Shown here: in pieces, positions 11,894 to 24,709 of the stretch
How the letters are laid out: each line of letters opens with the position of its first letter
Position numbering within the stretch: position 1 is the first letter of the stretch
Source: Chrysopilus asiliformis
Lineage: Eukaryota; Arthropoda; Insecta; Diptera; Rhagionidae
Reading direction: 5' to 3'
Length of the DNA: 64,000 nucleotides
Assembly: GCA_964034945.1 (NCBI GenBank)
Contig: OZ035962.1
Span: forward strand, 53,004,231-53,068,230
The notes under the pieces: generated by a model
The model's input: the letters and a program-made list of their open reading frames with translations, nothing else
Told to the model about the DNA's origin: nothing
Databases searched by the model: none
Made by a program: the position numbers and the translations under genes

Positions 11894-11987
11894 GTGGAAT
11901 TTTGATACAAATGTTCACTGAAATCACCATACGGGTTTCCAATAATTGCTGGCAATTATAGCTTTTGTTATGTTTAACACAACAAAA
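11894..11987 (+). mobile_element. Helentron 3' terminal module
   Basis: Starts GTGGAATTTTGATAC and contains TCACCATACGGG at about 11926-11937. A hairpin (ATTGCTGGCAAT) follows and the module ends AGCTTTTGTTATGTTT. The same module ends HINE-A elements and the satellite block (55194-55275). A hairpin close to the 3' end is typical of rolling-circle elements and acts as a replication terminator. Confidence 0.75.
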
Positions 11988-12094
11988 CGCTTGATTTCTT
12001 CAAATTTTTGAAAACGCTGCCGAATTTGTTGTGGAAAATGTCATCTGAGGAAAAGGATAGCTTTCAGTATGGTCTAATTTAAATTAAGAATCAA

Positions 12095-12336
12095 AAAAAT
12101 TTAAAAAAAAAGCTTTTATTAAAAAAGAATGCACTAAAAAGAAAAAAATAATTTTCTGGATGCTGTGTATCACAAATATAAAAGCTTTTTAAAAGCGAGA
12201 TAAATTTTTATTTTATTGTTTTATGCTTTATCTCGCTTTTTAAAAGCTTTTATATTTGTGATACACAGCATCCAGAAAATATTTTTTTTCTTTTTAGTGC
12301 ATTCTTTTTTAATAAAAGCTTTTTTTTAATTTTTTT
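12095..12336. repeat. Near-perfect fold-back MITE
   Basis: Arms of about 110 bp (12095-12204 and 12227-12336) are close to perfect reverse complements around a 22-bp centre. They include GGATGCTGTGTATCACAAAT and its complement. It has no coding capacity and would form a long hairpin if transcribed or single-stranded. The superfamily is unknown. Confidence 0.85.
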
Positions 12337-12349
12337 TTTATTTTTTTAT

Positions 12350-12775
12350 GTTCTTTTTAGTCTTCGAATATATATCCTTACATTTGAGATGTCCTTACAG
12401 GCTTTTTAACTTGAGAATCGTATTCAGCGACCCCAAAAACCCCCAGAATAGATTTTTTCCGGAAAATTTGGAGAAAAGGATAATCACGTTATCCTTACAG
12501 GACCTTCCGTTATCCTTACTGACTTTTTAATGACAGATTCGGATTCAGCGACCCCAAAAACCCCCAGAATAGATTTTTTTCCGGAAAATTTGGAGAAAAG
12601 GATAATCACGACCTTCCGTTATCCTTACAAGGACGAAATAGTGAAAATATTGTATTGTCATCGGACTTATATAAGTGTGCAAAATTTCAAGTCAATCGGA
12701 CAAGTGGAAGTGGGTCAAAATTGGGTTGCAAGATTTGACCCCGACAAACAAACAAACAAACAAACAAGATAGCGA
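12350..12775 (-). repeat. TR118-related tandem repeat, two units
   Basis: Two units containing CAGCGACCCCAAAAACCCCC and GGATAATCACGTTATCC resemble the TR118 repeats elsewhere but differ at both flanks. The right flank ends in (CAAA)n then GATAGCGAGC. This is a related but separate subfamily. Confidence 0.6.
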
Positions 12776-13097
12776 GCTAAATAAAAGCTTTTAATAAAAA
12801 TTTTAAATTAGTATATACCAGTATATACTGGCTTATACTGGATTCTAAAAAAACATTAGAATAAATATACTGGATTTAACTCAACAAGATTTGGTATCAT
12901 TATGTATACATGGCATACAGAATAATATTACATATCTTATTTATTTAACAAAAATATTGCTTGTATTTACAGGCTTTGAAAATTATTATTCGAGACTCAT
13001 TTAACCAAAATATTAATATTCACAGCCTTGTTCACAAATAACCTCAAAAACTAATGTTTTATTTAATGTATAAAGCGAAGGCAGTATTTTATTTCAA

Positions 13098-13710
13098 ACT
13101 AGAATTTGGACCCGGCTTTGCCTGGGTAAGTGTGAAGACGGCAAAATTTATTATAGGAAAACCAAATTCAATTGGGTATTAATCAGATAGCCTAGAGAGA
13201 TTCTTTTTTGCGGAAAATGGTTTATGAAAAATTTAAAACTAAGGAAAACCAATTCTGGTATGTAACATATCTATAAAATACTAGTCAAAAACTTTCAGTC
13301 ACAAAAAATTAAAAACGACATCTTGCATTTTCAATTAAAAAAAAATGAGATGAAGAAGAAAACACATCGACCGTCAACAGAATCTAGTTTATAATACACG
13401 TTCGGTTATAATAGACGGTTTATAATACACGTTCCATCCAGCGTCAAATTGAGAATCTACGTGTTAAATTGTATTTCATTGTTTTTCAACAATTAAATAA
13501 TCAGTACCAGGAAGACCGAGCCATGCTCGGCGATCTCAGAATCTTCCTTCTGCCTCTGTCTCTGAATAATTGAATTCGATTGTAATTGCAACATGATTCG
13601 TATAATGAGGTTCAGGCAACTTGATTGTTTTGTAATCACTATTTATCGCTGCCGATAGATATCTAAAAAGTCATATTTTTAGAATGCATATCGAAAAATC
13701 TTACTCCCGA
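13098..13710 (-). mobile_element. Helitron-like 3' end (tentative)
   Basis: Read on the minus strand, the sequence ends with a hairpin (CCCAGGC/GCCGGG), 13 bases later CTAG, then T at about 13097. This fits a Helitron 3' end (hairpin, CTRR, insertion before T). How far the element extends to the right is not defined, and it may include the 169-bp repeat region. No coding capacity seen. Confidence 0.45.
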
Positions 13711-13879
13711 AATTTCACTAAGATACCTGGACGTAACTCGAAGACACCAGGCGAGGGGTATCGAGGGGAGGGAAAAGTCAGGTTTGTAGCGGAAAAATCG
13801 AAAGTCCTTAGCCCCTTTAGTAATACTGTAAAGTTTCATTAAGATCGGACCACCCAATTCGAAGATACCAGGCGAGGGG
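13711..13879 (+). repeat. 169-bp direct repeat, left copy
   Basis: Identical to 19598-19766 over its full length. The pair flanks the inverted Helentron copy like a very long target duplication. Native sequence resumes after the right copy (19767), where TATCGAGGGG continues. Confidence 0.95.
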
Positions 13880-13892
13880 CCAATTTGACGCT

Positions 13893-16800
13893 TTTTGTTG
13901 TGTTAAACATAACAAAAGCTATAATTGCCAGCAATTATTGGAAACCCGTATGGTGATTTCAGTGAACATTTGTATCAAAATTCCACTTTAAAGTGAAATT
14001 TGTTTTTAAAAATTACTCTGTGTAATGTTTTATTACTCTATTCTTCATACTAATTTTGGTTTTCTAACTTACTATACATTATAAGTAATTATTTACAACA
14101 TATTTTTTAACTACTGCGAATTAAACTTTCTCAGTCAACAAAAACAATTTTTTTAGTGATGCATTGTTTTTGTAGTTCAGCAAGGGCACGGGAAGCCGAA
14201 AGTTATCTTGCCAGAATGGGAATTGGGAAAGGTTATGTTAGTTGGTGAAGGGAATTAATGTGAAATACAAAAGATTTTAGAAAAGGTGTAGAAAAAAGAC
14301 ATGAATTTGTTAAAATTGTTAATATAGTTATATTATGAAAATAGATCTGTTGTATTTCTGCATATACATGTTATGTGAATTAACTTATGTACTACTAATA
14401 CTATTTTTTATTATTTTTTTATTTTGTGTTTTTTTTATGTTACTACTACAATACTTGTTTCCCTACTTACAGTAAACTACATTCAATAAACTACTAGCAT
14501 ACCAATACATTTTTTTTGTAAAGTGTATTTGTCTGTTTGTTACCAATATATAAACTTGACTTGTATGTTTGTTTTAAAAGCAAAAAAAAAAAAAACAAAT
14601 AAAGAAATAAACTTTTATGACTAAAACATTAAAGGAACAGGAGTAACAACAAAGTTAAATTACACAAAGAATTTTGTAGGATTCTATTATATTAAGTGCT
14701 GGTTGAATTTATAACAATCTGTATAGCGTCGTGAAAACTATAAACCTCTTCAAAAGTATCTGCGAAAATTGAAGATGTATCTAAATTGGAGAAACACCAG
14801 TCGATTTAGGAACCGCAGTTAGTGGTCGAAACTCTTTGGTCTAACAAACTTCGTAGACTCAAATCGCAAAGTTTTTTGCTCATCACATCATTATTATTCA
14901 TACTACGATCTTGATTAAAATCTCCCAAGATAATCATTTTTCGATTGCAAGAAAAAGGTATCCGCAACACATTTTCTAGCTCTTGAACAACGCGTGTTTT
15001 TGAAAAACGTGGACTTTTATATAAAGCTAGGAATAATATGTCATGAAATTCAAACAAAATATATTGGAACACATGATTATTTTCACAGATTTGTTGTACT
15101 TTTACAACATTGATAAGTGAGGCAATTGAATTCTTAGCAAAACAGAGTATCCCATTGTGTTTTCTTATATTTTGCCCTCCGCTGTTATCTAAACTAGCGA
15201 CAATGGAATATTGATCTAAGTCATACTCCTCATTGGGCAATGTCCAAGTTTCTACAAAACATAGGATATCGAGTGACAAAACTAAATTGTTGCATTTAAT
15301 ATCTTCGATGTGTTTGTGTAAACTTTGGACGTTATGGAAGAAAACGCTAAATTTGTTAAGGAATTTATCTTTCAAACTTGCAAAATGAGGCGTTAGAAGT
15401 TTCTCTGAATTCAAAGATACTAACTTTGTAGAAACGGGATCAGAAGCTGTAGGAGATTTTGGTGATTTGAATTTCCCGATTAAAAAGAGACCAGAAGCTT
15501 TTGTTGCTCGGCTACATGCCACATACAAATGGGCCCGTGTCATACCAGGGGTTAAATGAACAGCAACGTTAACATAAGTGGATCCCTGACTTTTGTGGAT
15601 AGTAATAGCTTCGGCTGGGACGACCGGAAACTGGGACCTCTCAATTACGACTCGATAATTGGATTTATATTGAAAACTTTTAACTGATTTTTCTATAGGA
15701 GTCCAATTTAAGTTTTCAGAGTGTGTTCGTTTAGAACGCCCGTCTTGACCGATAGATAATTCTTCGAATTGAATCCATAAGCGAATTGGCACGCGAGCAC
15801 CATTTCCGAGTACCCCGAATTCTATATCCATTAACTGCCCTGTTGCGCCATTAACTAACCCGTCAGCAGTATTGATATTTACTGTTATCATATACTTGGC
15901 GGTTTTCTTTAACAGAAGATTTGATGGCAATCCAAGAGTCTCAGAAGTTTTTAATTCTTTAGCCCGATCTGCAATCTGGTTTCGCGAATTTTCCGGAATT
16001 GGCCCTTTGACTTTGTCCTCGGCCTCTGAGATTACAGGATCAGATTGGATTAGGTTTAATCTATACGTGTTGAATTCATTTACATCGTCGTTTGATTTGA
16101 ATAAATGTATGGCCTCCTGAGGAACCGCTTCGGGGGTGCATTCTCTTGACTTGAAAAGCGTTATATCAGTACTAGTCATTTTCCCAAGCGCCATATTATT
16201 GAGGGCGGTAGCGAAATTTAAGTCATCCCTTTGTCGCATTATTTTAATGAGTGGGAAAAATTTAAAAAGATTCCACAATGTTGATCCAGCTACAATGCCA
16301 TACACATCATTCCTACTAGATTGAACTAGATTGAAACACCCATCGGAGCAAGTTGTCTTAGATCTCCAAAAACTATAACAGATTTGCCACCAAATAGAGA
16401 TGTACTTCTAAAAATCTGCTTTAATCTGGAATCGATGTGGGATAGCATTTTGGCACCCACCATTGATATCTCGTCGATAATAATTAATTTAAGATTTTGG
16501 AGCTTTGAATAAATTGTATTAGCAATGTCGCTGCTAAGGGGCCTAATTTCCGAATGTGATTGGTTGATGGGTAAAGAAAAGATAGAATGAAGGTTAGCTC
16601 CATTTATATTAAAAGCAGCTTTTCCGGTAGGTGCGCATAAAACGACCTTGACATCATCAGGGTTGGCTCCAGGTCGCGAATTAAGTCGTTTTGTCATCGC
16701 ATTATAGAGTGCAGTAATTAGTCTACTCTTTCCTGTCCCAGCACCCCCGCTAACAAATTCATAAAAGTTTGTTCCATTTTTTATGTTATGTAAAACGTGG

Positions 16801-19598
16801 TTAAAATACAGCCTCTGCTCGGTATTTAATGATCGAATAATTTGGGAAAAGTCTAGATCGGAAATTAGTGGTGGCAATTTTATTACACGGGTTTCGTTAT
16901 CCTGGGGAACATTATCATCTATTATTCAGATATTCGGTTCAACATTTGGGATTTGAAAGGGGCGAAGATCCGGATCGTCGTCATTCTGAATTTCTTCGGT
17001 ATTTTCAAGAAATCTTTCATTTTGTGCAGCGATTAGGGCATTGTCAAGCTCATCGTCATTCTCAAAACAATTGAACTTGCGACGAACAGTATTAATCGCA
17101 ATGAGATATTGTTGACAGAGAGTCTCACAATTTTGCTGCAAAATATCACGTTCTTCATTGCGCCAAGGCAAGAAAAGCATGACCTGTTCTCGAAAATAAT
17201 TATCGCGTTCCTGAATCATTTTATATCTGCGATACCGAATGACACAGGGTTTGGTTCTTTTTCGTAAGAATCTGCTGGAATCCTTAAGCCGTAGTGGCTC
17301 GCCGGTAACTTCCTCATTTCCTTCTCCATCATCATTATTATGATTTGATGAACGGACAGATGAAAATTTATAGTATGCGGTGAATTCAGCAAGAGATATA
17401 TTATCGAGGGAGTCAGGACGCTGTACATAGTGGTCCAGTAAATTTGAGACGAAAATATCAGTTTAATCTTGCGGTAGTTCTCTCAACTGTTTTTGAGATT
17501 TAACAATACGGACACGTTCATTTGGGGGACTGGTGTTAATAAACTCAACCGCATTACTACTTTCTGACATCCGTATGCCGAGAATATTATACACTGCTTC
17601 CTGAGCTGAGATTTCTAGCCCATGAATAAATTTATTCCCTAGATGTTGGAGTTTTTGTTTAACAGTATAATTGCCGCTTGAGATCTCGTCCATGACTTCG
17701 CGCATAAGTTTGGAAACTCCTTTATTAGATTTGTTAATATAATTAACAATATAACCGCAACAAGCATAAGCATCCATTACAAACTGAATGGCCATGTTTG
17801 CTCGGTGCAAACTGAGAATACAAGGATTGTATGCGTTCAGCATAATTGCATCTAAAGATCTTTTGAGAAAAATGGTGGGCTTTTTTAAATTTGCCCGAAG
17901 CGCCGAAATATAAGAATCTCTAGACATCTCAATATTTCCTAGAAACGTATCGAATGAGCAATTGGGAATGGACGTGGTTTTTGCTGCTTCATTCAAATAT
18001 TCTCTAATTTTATCATAATTTTCGTTATGAGTATTAGAAAGTTCAGAATTGTCGAGTGGAGTAAGAATAATGGTTTTATCCATTGGAGGATATGTCATGC
18101 CGAATCGACAAAACTTCTGACCTCTAATTTCCCTTAAACAGGATCTCGCGTGAGAATGTTTCTGGTAGACTAAGTATTCCGCCAAATCACTATTCTGGGT
18201 GGCCGTAGAAATATGAGTATCAATGAAATTCTCTACAGATGGGTAAGTGGAAATATCAGAGAGATCAAGACTTGGGGCATTATGAAGCCAGTACAATCCA
18301 TGGACATGGGGAGAACCACGGTGTTGGAATTCAACACGAAAATAATAGTTAATTACATGGGAATCACCAAAAATTACTCCCGGCTGCTTGAAAAGTTTGA
18401 ACAGGGCGCGAAAGCGATGATCAAAATATCTCGAACACGTGACTGGATCTGATCTAATGAGTCTAGCTTTCGTGCTGAAATCTAAATTTTCTGCATCACT
18501 AGGTGAGATCTCCCTCTTATCAATGACTTCAGATAATATACAAAGGAGTTCGGACCACTTTGTTTCGGCAGCCGAGAGGGTGATGAAAAAAGTGGGAATT
18601 CCAAATTGCCGAATCATAGCAACAACTTTTTTCTTTTCGGACTCCCAATGGGATGGGGACGATCTTACATTTTTAAAAATTTTATACCCTTCGTCGTGCT
18701 GTATTAAATTTTCAACGTGGCTATCATTAACCAAATCTCCAGCTGTGTGGGAACGACTACCGCGACTCTTTTTCCTTAGGCAAATTGAAATAGAGTTTTT
18801 GATAGAGATAAGCTCGTTTTTTTTTGTACGTATAAAAGATCTTTTCATTTGTAGTGCATCGACGATCATACCGTCGAATTTCGGAACGCGCGATTTTGCA
18901 GTAAGTTAAATTTGTTATCCGAGGTTGTCCACAATATATGGAGGGGAAAGATAATTCTTCTGCATGTCTATCGAAAACTAAATCGACCGGTCTTTGACTT
19001 TCACCAGGAGCTAGGGCAATATTTTCCAGTGGAATATTTTCGAGAAGGGTCTCTTGCCCTCCCGGGTTGACGTCTTCAGGATCTAATTGGTCAATATTGT
19101 CTATATTTTCTTCAATAGTTCTATCCAATAGAGAATTGACAATTTCTCTGTCTTGTTGTGTGACTGTAAACGTTGCTCTATCATCAGGATTAGGATATTG
19201 CTGTAACCAATTGTCCGACAAGGTCACACCATCTTCAATATATAAGGGCTGCCTTATTAAATATTGGATTGCGGCAAAAACTTTGGATGGACGAATGCTT
19301 TCGACCAAAAAACTATGGGCGTATTGTAATCTACGCTTTAAGTGAACCTGAATAACGTGAGTGTTATCAAAAGTTCTAGGAAGTGCACTAACTGTGGTGT
19401 TAAGGGAAATAGGAACATTGACACAAGCCCCTTTTAACCCGCACTGTCGGTCACAACCTAAGGCTCTGATTTGCAGAAATGGAATTCGGGGGGCTATTAA
19501 CCGTTGTTCTAGGCACTCCAGTCCTTGAAGACATTCGGGTATCACAGGAAAATCAAGACCATTTGCTAGGCAAATATTGGGAATTTGTCCACTAGTAA
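13893..19598 (-). mobile_element. Inverted duplicate of the Helentron
   Basis: Reverse complement of 6281-11987 (5706 versus 5707 bp). Coordinates sum to 25879 throughout, changing to 25880 after a one-base difference in the T run near 11290. The copy starts inside the zinc-finger region of the protein (no 5' end, no N-terminal repeats) and ends with the 3' terminal module. The arms differ visibly only at four bases within 39 bp (copy-1 positions 9389, 9400, 9414, 9427) and at the T run. Its ends do not match natural Helentron 5' termini, so it arose by duplication and not by transposition. Confidence 0.95.
14692..19598 (-). pseudogene. Second Helentron Rep-helicase-endonuclease (5' truncated)
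   Basis: Encodes the same protein as 6281-11187, starting at SGQIPNICLANGL within the DUF6570-like region. It has the Rep HUH motif (PHVHG), the paired tyrosines, the helicase and the endonuclease domain. It carries every lesion of the first copy at mirrored positions: A9-run frameshift, two stops between Rep and helicase, the frameshift after APMGVSI, and the stop after TTNCGS. The one notable difference is Walker B, DEISM here (the family consensus) against DEILM in the first copy. It is not functional. Confidence 0.9.
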
Positions 19599-19766
19599 AT
19601 TTCACTAAGATACCTGGACGTAACTCGAAGACACCAGGCGAGGGGTATCGAGGGGAGGGAAAAGTCAGGTTTGTAGCGGAAAAATCGAAAGTCCTTAGCC
19701 CCTTTAGTAATACTGTAAAGTTTCATTAAGATCGGACCACCCAATTCGAAGATACCAGGCGAGGGG
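19598..19766 (+). repeat. 169-bp direct repeat, right copy
   Basis: Identical to 13711-13879. It abuts the truncated end of the inverted Helentron copy, sharing one base with it, and continues into native flank (GAGGGGAATTTTCTCAG). Confidence 0.95.
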
Positions 19767-21357
19767 TATCGAGGGGAATTTTCTCAGAGGTGAGGCCTAT
19801 CTAGATCGATTCCTTGTCACCGAAAATCCTTAATACCCAAGTTTCGTGAAAATCGTTAGGCGGGTTTTCGAGATCGTTGTGCAAACATTCCTCGTATTAT
19901 AGGATTGTTTAGATCAGCGCTCTGCGGCCATGTGCACCAAGGGCAACTTCGAGGCTAAAATTGCCCTTTTATCCATCGATTCTTCATGCTACCCGTTTCA
20001 TTCTGGCTTGTACGCAAACTACATACATACGCATATGAAAGAAATAATCTGTTTCACCTTGCATATAACCCGTTCTGCTTCCACTTGTGCATTTTGCATA
20101 TCATGGAGCTTTGCTGAGTTCTAAGGAAGGCCATTTATGCGAGAGATTTTATTAGCTCAGTTGTTATTAGGACATTGACTGAAGCAGTGGTGTATTTCAC
20201 ACTGCTGAAAATCATGAAAAATTTAACACTGCTGAAAATCATGAAGCGTTCTGTCTCAAAAGACGACACGAATTTTGGACATGATTGTTTTCTTATGCTT
20301 TGTGAACACAATGCAAGGTTTACTATGATTTCAGGAAATTAAAACAATAAAAAAATACGATTTAAATAGGCATTTTCAGTCGTTTCATAAAATATCAATT
20401 GATCAAATTAATGTTTTTGATTTAATGAAATTATTATTTTCCGATTGTAATTCGGGAATTTGATATAAAAGTTTTCCATTATCAAAACTTTTTTTTAACG
20501 TAAAGTAAAACAATTAACAGTGTCAAAACCAAGCATAACGAAAAAGAACTTTCAACAAAGTTTGAACTTGGCTCGGAGAGTAAGCCATATAAACAAGTAA
20601 ATCGCTTGTCAGTGTTAGTGGATGCCCGAGAACTTTCAAAGCTTGCCTGGCCCTGGTTTAGATAATCTAATGACGTGAAGGTGCCTTCAACGCGATTATG
20701 GTTGACGGAGGCTCGTAGCCAGGGGAGGGCGGGGGTATTCTTGGGGGCTGAACTAGGAGTAAGCTTTTCTATGATGTCTATAAAAAGTCTCTTTCAGAGA
20801 AGTTTAAAATTGAAAACTTGTACAGGACCTAGAAAGTGGTTGCTCTGTGTTGGTAAAATATTGAGAGTCGGTAAGAAATCAATAACAAAAAATTTTCGCG
20901 AACAAGTTTCTGCCGGAGTGAACCCCACCCTTGCAACGCCGCGCTGTAGTTATGCAACATTTCTGTATAACCCACAGCGTTTTAAAACAAAAGCGACTCA
21001 AATTCAAATCGAACTCTCTAAATTCATCAAATTATTGGATGAAAATCAAAACGCAAACAAAGCAAGAAAAATACTTCTGAAATATGTGGAAATAAAATTT
21101 TTATAGCAAGTGTAGGAATTTTTTATATCATGAACCATAATATAAATCTTCTAGGGTTCAAAAAATATCGATGTTTTTTTCGATATCTCTAATTTCTTCC
21201 CCGAAAAATGTCGAAATTAAATTAACTGCGTTAAAATAGTCTATTTGTTGTTATGACACAATCCTGATCAAATTTGGTTCTGAGAGTTCTAGAACTATAT
21301 ATATTGATAACGGTAAAAGATATCGATTTATCGTAAAAAATGTGGAGAATCTTAATA
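19767..21357. other. Intron sequence, no gene supported
   Basis: The first ~130 bases continue the repeat containing the 169-bp block. Open frames in this stretch (such as 20675-21106) start in low-complexity sequence and show no recognisable domain. No RNA gene is seen. Confidence 0.5.
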
Positions 21358-21931
21358 TAGTAGAATCCCGATAATTCATATTTCAAGGAACGGAAGGAAA
21401 AAATACGAATTATCGGGATATTCGAATTAGCGGGATTACGAACTTTCGAGGGTAAAAAAAGAAGAAAAAATACGAATTAACGAGTTTTTTATTTACGTAA
21501 ATAAAAATCACTATACATGTGTGTGATTTGGAAAATTTGATTTTGAAAATAATCCGTAATCATTTGGTAATGTAAGCCATGTATGCGGTTATTGTTATGC
21601 AATTCTTAAAAAATTAAGTGTGCTCAGCCTACTTCTTGCACATAAAAAATGTAAGCTCGACATAAGTTTTTAAACTCAAAATTCAATAAAATTTTGGAAA
21701 TAAGATTGTTCAAAACTCTTCGTAACGTGTTTAGGTAACATAACTATTCTAAATGTGTTTAGCTAGCATAACGGGAACTAAAAAATGGTAAACAAACTAA
21801 AATTGGAAGAAAACCGCGAAAAACTAATCAAAATTGGGAGAGAAAAAGTCATTTTTTTTGCGTAACGGCAAATTTTTATGAATTAGCGGGATATACAAAG
21901 TATCGGGCTATGAATTACCGAGATTCTACAG
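21358..21931. mobile_element. pogo/Tc1-type MITE
   Basis: Inverted ends of ~24 bp (TAGTAGAATCCCGATAATTC against CTGTAGAATCTCGGTAATTC) are flanked by TA on both sides (21356-21357 and 21932-21933). Internal GAATTATCGGGATAT motifs repeat near the ends. No transposase is encoded. TA duplications and this end type indicate the IS630-Tc1-mariner group, probably pogo-like. Confidence 0.7.
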
Positions 21932-22127
21932 TATCTTTAATTCCCTTGAACATTTTATGACCCTTAGTTTATTCTTTGCAGTTTCATATGTCAGAGTCCG
22001 AAGATATTGGTCCCCGAAGTTAATTTTTGATATTAATTTTTCGTTAAATGTCATTTTTTTGAACACTTCTCATATTGTTGTGCATTTACTATTGCAAATG
22101 CGAATGGTTTTCGACTGTAATTCAAAT

Positions 22128-22282
22128 GAATGGACATTTGTTTTGTTTTGAGTTTTTATTGCCTTTATCAGCCGTGAAAGTTTTTTCTGTTAAACCTGAA
22201 TTAGGTCCTAATTAGGACAACAGAAAAAACTTTCACGACTGATAAAGGCAATAGAAACTCAAAACAAAACAAATGTCCATTC
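22128..22282. repeat. Fold-back repeat, ~64-bp arms
   Basis: Arms beginning GAATGGACATTTGTTTTG are mirrored around a ~28-bp centre with AGGTCCTAATTAGGA-type symmetry. A 16-bp direct repeat (CACTTCTCATATTGTT) lies at 22064-22079 and 22282-22297, the second copy touching the right arm. It may mark a larger insertion, but the 48 bp left of the arm is unexplained. No coding capacity. Confidence 0.7.
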
Positions 22283-22297
22283 ACTTCTCATATTGTT

Positions 22298-24009
22298 TCT
22301 CGTTTTAATGTATGTTTTAATTCGCTAATTTCTTTCCTATAAATACCTGTAGAAAATAAGTCTGTGTGATTAACGGTTTTCTAGTTAAACAATTACCTTT
22401 CAAAAAACTGTAGCCTGAAGAAAATCGGTTCATTAGTTTAAGAGTTGTTATGGTGTCCTTGTTCGTGGGGCAAACAGATAATCCGGGGTTTTGACTTTGC
22501 ATCACTCATACATAAGTTTTCACATATGTACTTCCGATGATCACCCCGGAGCCTGATCGCTTCACTGATAACTGGCACGCTTGTCAAGGACCTGGGTATA
22601 GCTCAGTAGTGGTGAGGTTCTTGTCACCAGTGATTGCGAAGGACACTAACATTTTACGTGCCTATTATTATTCCCATACAACTGTCAAAAAAAATCTAAT
22701 TCTGTCAATCGATGAAGAGAGTTTAAATCCAAGATGATGATCTTGGTTACAAATGCAGATCCGTTTCTTCTCCGCCCTTCATCGTTCACTACCCCTTTTT
22801 AAAAACTCAACACATTATAAAGCCTTTAATAACGATCAAAAATAATAAGTGGAATCTTCGGCAATTAGACATGTTTCGTCGCAACCTTACGCAGGTAGAT
22901 ATTTTTATATTCAAAATTATATTCAAATATTTAAATTTATATTTATTCTTTTCTCTTTATTTCAGAGGCTCCTCTAAATTTAATCACAAGTAGGCATGCG
23001 AAAATTTAATAAATTATAGGAAAACAAAATTATCCACAATAATATAAATTAAAAAAACAATGAATTAAATTTTATAAATTCTAAAGTGAATTGAAAATCT
23101 TAACAACAAATTCTCTTTTTTTTCAATTTTTGTGTGACTGAACTTTCAAAATGTTCAGATCAAAAATAAATGCATAAAAACATTTTTAAAGTACTCACTA
23201 TTTACGTACGTTTTTTCTTACTCTGATACTCGCCAGCAATGTGCACACTCTTGACAATCACAATTATTCTAATAGCTAAAATAAACAAAAAATACATTTT
23301 TATGCATTGTTAAAAGTAAGCAAGAACTCTGATATTTCAGATTTTCACTTCCCTTTTCGAAAGAACTTTTTTTATTATTGTTTTTTTTTTGTGATGAGTA
23401 AAGTTCGAAGGCTGGAATGTAACGTGGAACGTTGAATCCACCAAAACTAGACACTTGTCGCTTTAACCAATACAGGCTTGTTTTTTTGCAGCTGACGTTG
23501 TAGTACAGACAATCCACCTTGAGAAATCAATTTGATGCAGTTTTTGCAGAATAATTGATTGGGATCTATTTCGATTTCAATTCTTATGTTTAAAATATTT
23601 TTCTCCTTATGAGCATTTTAGTCCCTTTTTCCTTTTGGCAAGAAAATACCAGAAATCCAAAAAAATTATATTCACGAATATATCCACGTGGTCTCGAAGA
23701 AAATCTCTAATATTCTAAAAAAATCGCCATCATAGACTCCATTTCTCTTTATTTAATGAAATTTTGAGATTTAATAAGCCCTCTACTTAATTTTTATCGT
23801 TGTTTGCCGAGCCTCTTAAATTATTCTCTGTGGATTTAATTCAAATAAACCTGCTGTAATTTCCGTTTTTGTTTTTTTTCTTAACCAATTTCAAATATCT
23901 TTACCTGTATGTTTCTATATCCTAGTTTCTCGGCAAACAACTAATTTCCACATATAAAAAAATCTCACTAAAATTAAAAGATTATATATAAAAAACTTCA
24001 ATAACTAAT
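22298..24009. other. Intron sequence, no gene supported
   Basis: AT-rich sequence. Short open frames (such as 23269-23517 minus) show no domain. A tRNA-like A-box motif at about 22597 lacks a partner (see rejected items). Confidence 0.5.
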
Positions 24010-24709
24010 TGGTTTAATTTTTTTCGGTCGGTTGGCATCACTGAAAGTGACAGGAGGTTTTTGGCGCGTCGCTCCCGGAATTTTTTATTTTTTTTTGGAC
24101 AAGTTCTTTAATTCAGTTTTTAAAATATTATTCACGACATAATTAATCAATTAGTTGTGATTCCTCGGGAGTGTACGTTGAAAAAAGGCTGGATTTACTT
24201 GATTCAAGTGCAACTCCACATTTCTAAGTAACCGTCGCCATTTGCAAGACTTTTGAGGCTAACTCCGCTGCGATTCCAGTGATTTCATTTTCGAAGCGGC
24301 CAGCACGGGGTGCTCCACGTCGTGGTTTCAGAGCTCCGGTTCCGGCTTCAGGCTTGTGCTGCTACTGCAAGAAAAGGCTGCTTTGCCATCGCTGCATTTA
24401 TTGCCTGGCTTTATCATTTTAATTTTGCTTGATGTTCTTGCAAAGTGACACTGCTTCTACATTGTTGCTGCTACAGTAATTTGCTGCTTGCGTATTGCTC
24501 AACACCGCTTTTCGGCTGCCTTGACTTAGCGGTTGTCGGCTTTGTATATTTGTCTGGCTTTCAGTCTCGTTCAGCCGATTTCAGCTGTTCTTATTTTGTG
24601 GCTGTATTATTTTGTTTTTGGCTACCCTGGTATTTCGACTGCTTGGAAGTGGAAGGTGTGCTGTACGGCTCCGGCTCTATATCCTGCGGTTATCGATTAC
24701 GTGTGAATT

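Larger units (their letters stand above)
11988..13892. other. Spacer of the inverted Helentron repeat
   Basis: A 1905-bp spacer between the arms. It holds a fold-back MITE, a TR118-related block, TATACCAGTATATACTGG-type simple sequence (12810-12860), a Helitron-like 3' end (13098) and the left 169-bp direct repeat (13711-13879). There is a 13-bp filler (13880-13892) between that repeat and the arm. No gene. Confidence 0.7.

Noticed and set aside
2648..11987. HINE-A at 2648 as the true 5' end of the Helentron
   Set aside because: Attractive because of the matching subterminal repeat, but that copy carries its own 3' core sequence and unrelated MITEs intervene. Unproven.
20675..21106. 143-codon open frame
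   Set aside because: No recognisable domain, no splice sites or promoter, and it lies in intronic sequence. Likely chance.
22590..22735. tRNA-like or SINE promoter (TAGCTCAGTAGTGG)
   Set aside because: The A-box match is good, but the only B-box-like motif (GTTTAAATCC near 22722) is too far and imperfect, and no tRNA fold follows.
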